The position numbers and the translations under genes are program-made. Source: Echinarachnius parma (taxonomy: Eukaryota; Echinodermata; Echinoidea; Clypeasteroida; Echinarachniidae). From it: DNA of 64,000 nt. The notes under the pieces are model-generated. The model was not told where the DNA came from. It was given only the letters and a program-made list of their open reading frames with translations, and ran no database searches. The stretch spans positions 24,481 to 88,480 of the forward strand of contig JBAMJV010004319.1 of NCBI GenBank assembly GCA_037951105.1. Direction: 5' to 3'. Within the stretch, counting starts at the first letter, position 1, and each line of letters opens with the position of its first letter. Positions 23,401-35,400 of this stretch are shown one piece after another.

Positions 23401-26400
23401 TATCGTGACCTTTGACATCATGACTCCAAAATCTAATCAGATCATTGCCACCTGGATATGCACACTAGTCTAAAAATTGATCCATCAACCAGATCTCAAG
23501 ATATTGTGGGAACAAAATGGGACGGACAGACGGATAATTGTATAGATTGACAATGCGGACAACCAAAAACATAATGCCTTCGCCCACTACATGTATATTG
23601 CTGGAGGCATAAAAATACTTTTAATGGGGTCTACATGAAGAATACCTGTTATACTACAATAAATTAGTTTTCAATTAATGGACAATGAAAGCCATACACA
23701 TTGTTGTATGGACTATAGGACTGCATATAATGAATAGTCTCTGAAAGTTTGAGCACTATTGGTGAAGATATAACAAAATTATGGCTCTTTGGAAATTGAG
23801 TGACTCAAATTGGCAACGCACTCCCCATATGTTTTGTACACAAAAATTCAAATTTTTCCACATTTTCTAGAAAAATATATGTTTACCCTTTGTTTGAGTT
23901 CCACATATGTTTTGTAAAATACATTTATACACAGCATATCATGAGTTTGGGGAATGGAACAGTGTAACTATGAAGAAAACTGAAGAAGAAAAATGGGAAC
24001 ATTTGTGTACAAAACATATGGGGAGTAGTGCCTTACCAATTTGAGTTCCCCATACAAATAAATGGACAACTTTGAACAGCCAGTTCTCTTCTTTCTTGCA
24101 TGATTATGCTCTTACTTTCTGAGATCATTCTTCCTTATCTCTTCAAGTCTATGAAAGCAACAGTTTGCTTGGGTTATTGTCTTACCGACTGCTGTGCATG
24201 TTGAAAGAAGTGAGAGGAGGTACAGCTTGAACTGAGCCCTGATCCATTCGTCTCCCCCTTCCCAACCTGAGAACAATACAATCAACAAAATAGTGATCTA
24301 CATGATGGATTTATTTTACATTTTATTTTATTTTATTTCATAATTTCATTTTCATTTCCAACAAAATATAATATTTACAATGTAGGGCAAATAATACAAT
24401 ATATGATGACATAAACGGTACCCCGGGGTACCAGACGAAAATCCGCCATTTTGTTTAATTATTTATTTAATTTTTAGGGCTGTACTGTGGGTATAGCGTG
24501 CATACAATCGCGCGCTGCACTGCATGTACAACGCAATAGCTGCGGTACGGTTGGATGCAAGATGGCGCTACACAACGCGGTACCCCGGGGTACAACGGTA
24601 CCCCGGGGTACCGCGTGTGTCATCATATACAGAGCATATACAAACAAGGCAATTGAAGTTCTAAGGTCAATTATTCAACAATGATACTTTCACACCTTAA
24701 ATTAGAGGCAAATGCAAATAGTACGTGTAACTATCAAGCTTTCATTTGATACCTTTTCTGAATCAGAAATGTCACGCATTGCTGAGTTCTTTGTTGTTGA
24801 AGATGTACCTCAGTTAAAGGAAAACATTGAGCAAAAGGTGCGCGGAGTATTTAGACAGATCTGGCGAGTCCAAGACGATGCCCAAGCCCCTCGTCTCGTC
24901 CCTATCAGAAACTACAGAAACTCTTTGGGGCAAAGGGTCAATTTGCGCAAAATCATGAGGTGGAATGGCCACTGAGGTCCTCTGATTTAACACGTTGCAA
25001 CTTTTCCTTTTGGGATATTTAAAGAACAATGTGTTTACATCTCCTGATCTCCTCATGATCTGGATGATCTACAGGGCCGCATTTGATACAAGGTGAATAT
25101 TTTGCGGAAAAAAATACAAAGCATATCCACATTTTAATCACTCAACATTTAATTGGGGAGCCATTCATTTCAGGAATTCATTCATTAGCCAAAACTTGCA
25201 AAAAAAAGGGTCTTCAACAACAAACAACTCAGCGATGCGTGACATTGCTGATTCAGGAAAGGTATCAAACTAAATCTAAAAAGTTACTCTTTATATCTAT
25301 TTCTGACACAAGATCTGAAGATATATATTCTTGAAATAATTTACCATGGAAATTTGATTACCTTTTTTGATAGGTCCATTTTTATGTTTTTAGTTAAAAG
25401 GATACGGTAGTTGAGTTTTGGTAAAGAGAGTACAGTTTTGGTCAAACTGAATTTTAGTAATCAAAACCTGCACCATTTCATTACAAACTAATAGTTATAA
25501 CTCCACCATGCTCGAAAAGAATACAAAAATAAAAATGACTAAGTAAAAAGCCTGTTATTAAAAAAGAGCCGTTAAAACTCAAGAGGGCGCTCTCTAATAA
25601 GGCATTGGTTTCATCCATTTTAAATAAAATATTGCGCATGTGATGTTTTGTTGAAATAGTGATTAGATAGAGAGAAAATCAACAACTAATTAAAAACCTT
25701 TTTGTAAATTTTTGAAAATAGGAAGCATTTAAACAAATATTTAAAAGGCTGGTTCAAAATTATCAAATAATTGTGGGGCCCGACAATTATTACAAATGGT
25801 TATTGTTTACGGATATTTCAGCCATTTCTAAACCGGTTTTGATCAAATAAAGTTGATTCTGTCATTGAAATTTTATGCTCTTTCAAATTTTACTGTCAGT
25901 TTTTCATTATCTCAACAAAAATATTTAGTGTTTTCCCTTTAGAGATTTCCCCTTATTTTCAGTTAGATACTGATGAGTGATTAAAAAACTCCCCAATGTG
26001 CCCAATAGACCGCTTCTGTAATGTATGCAAATAATATGCGTATGACGTCAGACTCCCCGTTGGCAAGCTTAACAATAGTAACTAGGTCCGGCAAGCTCCG
26101 GCAAACTAAGCTTGCCGGACCTAGTTACTATTGTTAAGCTTGCCAACGGGGAGTCTTACGTCATACCCATATTATTTGCATACATTACAGAAGCGGTCTA
26201 TTAAATAATCAATCCAATAACTTAGTGGTATAGATATGACCATTTCAAAAAGCCCATTAGTTAGGTGTATTCGTATTAACAATAGAAGCATAAGACAGGT
26301 TTCGGTTTTTAGAAAATCCCTTTCGTAAAAAAAAAATGTTTACGATTGAAGTGTTCAGATGTTAAACTATCCACTGGATAGTCGTAACCGTGTACTTAAG

Positions 26401-29400
26401 TCAGTGCAATGAGTTAGTGAATATCACTTTGCATTTTTGCTCATTACTCGGCCATTTAATGTCCATTTAACTTGAAATGTTCACACAACACCCAGTGGAC
26501 ATATCAGATAACAACAATATATATTGTATCAACCATTCATCACTTTTTGCACATGACAACAAAGTTACTAAATCCCTTTAAGAAAAACGATCGTTTGATT
26601 TAAATCTAAGGTCAAAACTGAGTTTGTTTGACAAATATGTAAATGATAACACATTTTGTATTGTATATTATTTTTCTATTTGATTAGGTCATACATGTAT
26701 GTATGTCTTGTAGTTATATGGTTATGTAATTTATAACATTTGTTTTAATTCCCTATTATTGAAGTACCTGTGCCATCCAAGTAGACGTCCTTGCTCCTAT
26801 CACTGACGTTCTTGATGAGAAAGTCAGCGAACCTCAGATCAGCAGTGCTCAGTGAGAGCTGTTTCCTTAGCTCTGCATCAAAGATGTTCACTTTCCCTTC
26901 TTCTACCTGCAAGGACATCAGTCATTGGATTCACACTTTACCATTGGATTGTTTAAATATCACTTTATTACAAGAGTATTAACTTGGGACCCTTTCCTGA
27001 AAATCTACCTAAGATAAAAATTGTATCACCTTAAACTAAAATCACCCCAAAATATTTGTAAATTGGTATTCTGAAAATTATTTAAGGGAAATTTTAACGA
27101 TTATACCAGTATGCATTGTGAATCCCTTCGTGCATCATTGTCCAGTAATGAGTGTGCTTATATTGAGCATTTCTGTTATAATTGATATACCACGCCCAGC
27201 AAGTTCTGAAAATTCTCACTTCAGAGGTCTAAACAATCATGCATATTATTTCCTCCTCTCTGCATTAACAAGCAAGTTGTTTGGCCTGCATGACAACCCA
27301 GTACGCCAAGACAGCCAATGAGAACACTTGTAAGCATGCGCAGGTAAGTGCGCAGATGTTGATGTAAAAGAGTGATTGGTTTGTTTATTCATAATTCTAT
27401 GGTTGGTGTGCACAGTTTACACACGCCTACATTTGTATGTGTTTAAAAGACAATGGAATTAAGGGTCTTTGGTTTTCATCATAAAACTTGCTAGTGTACG
27501 GTATTGAGAAAAATGGGACATGAACATGAATTTGACTAAGTCAGTACTTTACAGACGATCATGTTCAATTGTAGCAATTTATTGCTGGGAAAGAATCAGC
27601 AATATGGGATTTATATTGGTATTATCACTTAGCCAAATACTACAATGATTGAATAAATAAACACTCATATATTTTGGACACATCAACTGTACATGTATGC
27701 CTTCAACCACATAACCATCCTGCAACATGGCCATTTGTATGGTTAAAGTCCCTGAGAAAGACCTGCTGAAAGATGGAAACATTGTATTAAAGTAGACTTT
27801 GCTAACATGTTATGATTCTCTTTACCAAGCAACACGACTCACAAAAGACAGGAAGACATGGCAAGCATTTGTGAAGCAGAAGCCATCACACATCCCAGCA
27901 CATGGTGCGTACGGATGTAATAATCGATGGCTTTTGAAAAGAAAGACATTGACTGACCTCTACGATAACATCCATGAGATGTCTGTGATGCTTGAAGAGA
28001 GCGTTGGTGGCACCAATCAGGAATGACCTCACATTGACATCCTGTAGAAGGTCATGCTGCTGCAGGGACATGTACGGATGACATAGAGAACCCTGCAAAA
28101 TGGGGAGGAATAGGGAACCATTGTTAGTGATGCCATCCAGACTAGTAGGCTGAAATGCAAAAACGTGATTTCAATTTAAACCCTGGTTTTAATTGCCCAG
28201 TTTACTGAAACCTTTTCAGCAATTAAAACTACTATTACACAATGTCATGGTCTGAATCTTAGGTTTAAACAAATAAAAAATCTGGATGTGGAGAAGTATA
28301 AAGCACATCATAATTATTAACCCTAAAAGAGTGGGGGGGGGGGGGGGGGGGGTGGGCCGGTGGGGTGGGGGTTTAGTTATACTACATTTTATTTATCATA
28401 TATAATGAGCCCTGTAACTGTGACCTTGGACCTTGTGACCCAAAAATCTAATCAGATCATTGTCCCCCCAATACGTACACACACAGGCCTCCAGTGATCG
28501 CGTAAATAGTGGTAAAGCCGATAGAGTTTTCACATTTTTCTTCCAAAGCAGAAATCTGAGTCGGAATAATGTTACATATAATAAACAGGAATATAACGAT
28601 GTATAAAGTAGTATAAACTATTTTCTTGAGTTACATTGCCCTTTAAATATAGTAGATTATGTTGCAAGTTCTTTGCGTGCCATATTGTGTTGCCATCGCA
28701 AGTTCATTGGCCTAGATCTTGGGGGTTGAGGGAGGTGTTGCAGAATCATACCCTCCCAACCCCCCCCCCCCCCCCCCCCATCCCCCCTTACAGTAAGGTT
28801 GCCCAAATAACCCCAGCCTGATAAGGGTTAAACCTATTCTCTTTCTAACAATGTCTACCTTTCCAAATATTGCCAGAGGAAAGCCAAAGTCATCAACATC
28901 CATCGGTTCACAGGGTGGGACATTGGGGAGCACCACAAAGTCATCTGCCCCACTAAGCCTGTCCATCTTCATCCCTGTGACACCATCCTGGTAGGTCTGT
29001 GAGCTGAAGCTATCTTTGTAGGTCCGGGAGCTGTCGCTACTCAGCGTTGAAGACCTGTGAGAAGCAGCGATCCCGCTGTCGGCCGACTGAATACTTGCCG
29101 TGTGCTTGTGCAGATGTGACCGAGACATCCCTTCCAGGTCTCCAACAGTGTCCCTTGCACCCAGATTGTCATCATCTCTGGAGATATCTATGCTCCTGTC
29201 CAGTGACTCGCTCTTTCGGTCCAGAGAGTCTGTTCCCGTTGTGTCACTGGAGTTTGACCACTGCTTGTCATTGTCCTTTCCACTGTTGAAGTAGTCCCCA
29301 AAGAGCTCCTGGTCGATTTCTTCCAGAAGATCTGCTTCCTGTGACATATCTTTAGTGCCCTTGGTTGGTAACCTGCCAACACTGTCCATAGACTGCCCAC

Positions 29401-32400
29401 CACCATTCCTATCTGAGTCTTTCTCAATCAACTTTGATGAGTTTTCATTGTTGTCTGTTGTTTCCCCCCCATTTATGTTAGTGTCTTTGTTAGTCTTGAA
29501 GGTTTCCTCACTGATCTTGGGCCTATCCTTTTTCCTGTAGTTGGGCACATGTCCCATGTTGACGTCTAGATATTCCTCAGTATCGATTCCATAGTCCTTG
29601 AGTTCTATGGTAGAGATGTGTGGGTTGTAGTTCTTTGGACAAGCAGAATCCTTCAGACCTCTCTCGATCATGCCTAGAAGAATGACAATTATCATACACA
29701 ACAGTCCATAAGTTGATAAAGATCAAAAGATTATTTGCATGGTATCCGTTTTATTGGAGTGGAGATTGCAATCGTTGGGCATTTAGAATCCTTCCAATTT
29801 AACAGTCATATTAAATATAATTTATATTGATCATAATAATTTGTTTGTAATGCAAATCACACTTTTCATAGAAGGACGTTTTCACACACACATAAAATAT
29901 ACAAGCGGTGATGAATTGATAAAATAGTCAAGACCTAAAAATGGTAAACCATGGTCTTGTCAATTAGAATCTTTAGATTTGTATTCTTAAACTGAAAACA
30001 AATATATGTGTATCTTGGTAACAAAACATAGGACAATGAGTACTGTCCTTTTCTTTCAAAATTTGTTTTTGTTTGGATTAGGGTTAGTGTGCATATCTTG
30101 GATTTTTCTACATTGCTGGTTGATAATAATAATAAAAATATAATACACATTTTCATATAGAGAAAAACACATTGCCAAAGTAAGTCCCATTGCACCTGTA
30201 TTATTACCCTTGTTGTTATTGGCACCTGCACAATTATCTTGCGCACTTTCTCAACAGGGAGTATACTAGGCCAAATGCAGGCCAGCTATACAGTAGCGCT
30301 CAGGCACGTACTTGAGCAGCAATGTGGATGAAATGTCTGGCTAATAATAATAATAATAATACATTAGATTTATATAGCGCTTAATAATACACAATGTATT
30401 CTCTAAGCGCTTCACATAATTATACAGTACAAGCATAAGATCTAATTAATATAAACATAATAAAGGAAACATACTGTGTATACAAAAATAAATCATACAA
30501 AAAGAAACGTCTTCAGAGATTGTTTGAATAAATTGATTGAGGGTATTTTTCTAATTTCTAATGGTAGGGTATTCCAAAGTGTGGGGGCTGATTTTGCGAA
30601 GGGTCGATTGCCGCAGGTCTGAGTATTAGTAAGAGGGACAGTTAAAAGTTGTTGGGATGATGACCTGAGAGTGCGTGCAGAGGTGTGACGGCGGATGAGT
30701 TCAATTAAGTAAAGTGGAGATATAGTATGTTCAACTTTATAGCACATGAGAAGAATTTTGAAAATGACACGTTTTTCAACTGGTAACCAATGAAGACTAT
30801 GTAAAATGGGGGAGATTGGATCTCCTGAACGAGCACCAACAATTAATCTAGCGGCTGTATTTTGAATTCTCTGAAGACGTTTCAATTCCTTGTTAGGAAG
30901 ACTATAATTATAACAACACATTACAGTTATCAATATGGGACATAACCAATGATTGAACAAGAATTTCAATGGTTGCCCTATTGAGATATTGTCTAATTTG
31001 TCCAATTTTCCGAATGGCTGCAATTGCCATACAAGCCATACAATAGCCAGGGAATTCATTGGATTTGGAACTTGAACCTTCTGGATAGAAAGTAAAGGAT
31101 CCATACGATCATGCCATATCAGCTTGATTGAAAAGTTTCATGACTTACCAGGAAAGAGGGAAATAGTTGCAAGAAGTGAGCTGCACAGCTTGTTGACTGG
31201 TGATGTGTAAAACAGTACTCTTCTCTCTAGTAGCAGCAGCTTGAACAGCACCAGAATCTGTTTGGGGCGCAAGAAAGAATATCCAACTGAAATGCATCTG
31301 TTTGAAGATATCTTAAGAGTATTACTTTTAAAATAAAGCAGTGATACAAATAAACTTCATATTTGTAGCCCAGTTGGGCAAGTAACCCACGGCTCCACAA
31401 ATGTTAGTGTCCAAGATCTGAACTTGGTTGCCACCAAAAGAAAACTATTACAAAATATGTGATATTTTCGGAAATAATATCGCTAGTGATATTCGTTTGT
31501 CTCGCAATGTATGGTCAACAAGGAATCTAAACAATCACGACGTTTCGTGCGCTGCTGCAACACTTTGTCTGGTGTAATAGAATATGTTGTAAACAAACGT
31601 GTTTTATACTGTACGGTCGGCTCCAAAGCGCTATCTCGCATGAGCGAGTACGTTCCTAATTGGTCACTAACGGACGAGGCCTATTGGCCGAAGCACACGG
31701 GTGTTCAACCAATCAACAGTCCGTTGTCTCGGCCCGACTGCCGGGCGGGAACAATAACGTGCCTCAACCAATCGAACATGCTTGGGACAACCAGCATCAG
31801 CCAGACTGGGACGGGGTTCAGTGCCTTTCCCAAGAACGGCATTGGTACACACGGAGGGTAAAAGAGGCTATCATTATTCGTCTCAACCCTAATAATTTCA
31901 ACAGAGACAACAGGATCGATATCCCCGAATTTTGGATGCGTACGATACGCCGCCATGACACTCCCCGATCAGCCGGCCCTCACCGGTTGATTCCAACCAG
32001 CATGCGAGTCGAGCCAGCGGCCTGCTGATTGGATGAAGCACGCTATTGTTCCCGCCCGGCAGTCGGGCCGAGACAACGGACCGTTGATTGGTTGAACACC
32101 CGTGTGCTTCGGCCAATAGACCTTATCCGTTAGTGACCAATTAGGAACGTACTCGCTCCTGCGAGATAGCGCTTTGGAGCCGACCGTACAGTATAAAACA
32201 CGCTTGTTTACAACATATTCTATTACACCAGACGAAGTGTTGCAGCAGCGCACGAAACGTCGTGATCTTTTAGATTCCTTGTTGACCATACATTGCGAGA
32301 CAAACGAATATCACTAGCGATATTATTTCCGATACTATATCCGCAATGAGTAATATATTTAGTATTATGTTATATTTATTTGCCCATAAGGGCATGCAAA

Positions 32401-35400
32401 ATGTAGCATTGACAATTTTGTGGTAAAAATGGCATTTTGGTGGCTTTGGCCATGGGCTAGTGCTATGTTCAAGCTCTGAATAAAGTTTATTGTATCCAAG
32501 ATTTATATCACAACTTTATCAGCAAAATTTGCAGTGTCAAAATGTGATAATACAATCAACTGAATATTCCTTCAGCAAAAAAAATTGGGATTAATGTTGC
32601 TTAAACGGCGAATAAGCTAACTGTAGATTTAAAGCCAACCACAGAATATCAACATAACATTGGAAAAAAGAGAAAATAAAAGGATCTTAAAGCAAGGAAT
32701 TAAACAGGTCTTTATGGACTATCAAAACAAATATTTGGACACTAACTTTGTTACCCTAGCCCTAACTGGAAAAAAATACCACTCAGACAGGGTTGGCTGG
32801 ATATAAAACGCTTTGATGTAAATCGCCTCCGTAGACTTGTGTGTTGTCAAAACAATTTTTTTTTGTTTTTTGTTTTTTATGTAATATGTTTAAAATATTT
32901 AAAAATAGATCAATTGAGATACATTTGCCCTCCAAATAGGCTTAAAATCAGTGTTGGGCAATTAAAACTACATAAATTGTCTAGTTTGGTTGTTCGGTTG
33001 ATGATTGGGCAGCTAAATTGATCAAATACAAGGGAAAACTGTCAAACCTAATGTTTAAATCTCATCTAGAAGTAACAGGGTGAGAACATTTTCTGTTCGG
33101 GCAAGTAAGACCAAAAAAAATATATGACTTTACTTTCCTGATCGGGACAGTAGAGAAAAAAGTTAGTGTGGAGGCTAAAAAAACATAAAAATCGCTTTCA
33201 GGTTTACAAAATCACAATTTGAATAAAAGAAATTGATTTTTTGGTACTTAGTTAAAAAAGTTTTTAAAAAGTTAGTGTGGAGGCTAAAAAAACATAAAAA
33301 TCGCTTTCAGGTTTACAAAATCACAATTTGAATAAAAGAAATTGATTTTTTTGGTACTTGTCTTAATTCATGATTTCCCCAATCCTGGGCTTAGAACTAG
33401 TTAAATTGAACTTGTTATGGTTTCAATTAGACAATTACCCAAGCATTTTTGTAAAAAAATCATAAAAATCACACAACCCAGACACAAAATATAATAATAA
33501 ATCAAAAGTAACATAAAAAGTATCCCAAAATCCATTCTTGGTATATTTTTGTTCTCCATCTCTGTCCTTTCTTTAAATAGTTCGAATGCACTGTATACCC
33601 TACAGAAAAAAATTATTGAATCGCAAACTGATACCATGCATTAAAAAATTAAAAAAATAAATCCCAACAGATCAACTGGTATTCAGACAACGTGAAAAGG
33701 CCATATGAATGTGGACAAAATAATAAGGATTAGACAAAAGTATATAAGATCAATTAAGTTTTAGAAAAAATTGGCTGCAGACTACATGTAAATGGTAATT
33801 TACCTATGAAAAGTATATTTTTAACTACAGTCAACTCTGCCAAAGTCGAATCTCTTGGGACTGAAGAAATAGCTTCGACTTAGACAAAATTTGACTTATG
33901 AGGGGTTAAAAACAATAGAATATAAAGAGAAGAGGACTTGAATAGACCTTCGACTTAGGCGATTATTCGACTTTAGCGACTTCGACTTAGGCAGAGTTGA
34001 CTGTACAACCTTTTCCTTATCACCATTTCACCCTCTGTTCCATTCGATATAAACCCCTTTGCTCTCCCTGTTTGTATTCATGTGCCTTTATAGTCAACTG
34101 TCTACTTGTGTTTTTAGTAATTATCTGATGAAGATTCTGCTAGGAACAAAAGCTCTGGCTCTCTAATGACTCTCATTATATGCCTACTAGGCCACAGTCA
34201 TCGTCAAGCATTTACACTTAAAGGGCAATGCAACTCAAGAATAGAGTTTATCCTACTTTATATATCGTAATATACCTGTTTATTATATGTAACAATACTT
34301 CAACTTAGATTTCTGCTTTGGAAGAAATATGAGAAAACTCTATCGGGTTTACCACTATTCATGCGAACACTGGAGGCCGCCATTATTAGGTGTGTGCGGA
34401 CTTATGGTCAGTGATATGCACTAATGCATTTCAATAGAACCTATTGATCCATTGTCTGAATATTTGTAGATGCTTTGACGAGTCTGTAAATCAGTGAAAA
34501 GCTTTTTGTTCGGCCGTAGCGCACTCGTCATAGTTTGCAAAGCATGTCGGGCAATTACAAGAACATGGCCGCTCCCATCACCTTTTGCCGCCGTAAGAAT
34601 TAGTAAAATGTGGGTATGTTCAAGTAAGGATTTCATAGGATCCAGGAGGCCAAAATTGCCAAGTTATGTATCAAATAAAATGTCTGTTCACCCTCTAAAC
34701 GATAATAATAGCCGAAAGCCATAGTTTCATTGCCCTTTAAGACATGTGTGGGGGGCTGCATAAAGAGTTGCAATTAATCTAAATGTGCGCATCTGAGCCA
34801 ATCAGATGTGCACATTTAGGCGCATTTCCCGACTTGCGATTAAACAAAACTTTGGATTGATTGCAACTCTTTATGCAACGCCCCCCTGGTCTCCTGCTTT
34901 TTCCTTTGTAAATAACTTGCTAAACATACATAAGAAATCCATTATCTCCCTCTTCTTCCTTTTGTATTTTGTATTACTCAGATATTGTTCTTACAATGGA
35001 TTTGCACCAATCAATATAACTGTTTTGCTTGCATTTTACACACATATTTTGTCAAACATACATGATAATCATTAAATATATTTTGTATGATGTTTCTTTG
35101 TATCGATGTATGATGTTAAAAAGTGGAAATAATACAAAACAAACAAAATTATGAATCGACATCTCACCTTATGCTTGAAGATGAGGACCATGTCTCTCAG
35201 AGACAGCCCCAAGAAAACCTGGGAGTCATCGGGAAGACTACTAGGAATAGAACTACTTAGACTCTCATAGAACTCCTGCACAATCAAAATATGTAAACAA
35301 AAATTAGTGAAAGGAGAATACAAATATATAAATCTGTTTCTCTCAAGGTAGTAGATGTCTACAGTTTACTTGGCTACAACAACATTCATTCAATTGATTT

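Noticed and set aside
29047-29540. Plus-strand frames opposite AVL9 exon 8
   Set aside because: Antisense shadows of the long linker exon.
31447-32354. Reading the fold-back arms as LTRs
   Set aside because: The arms are inverted, not direct, and there is no coding interior, primer site or TG...CA ends.
32836-33021. Plus-strand open frame at 32839
   Set aside because: Low-complexity start, no similarity, no splice context.
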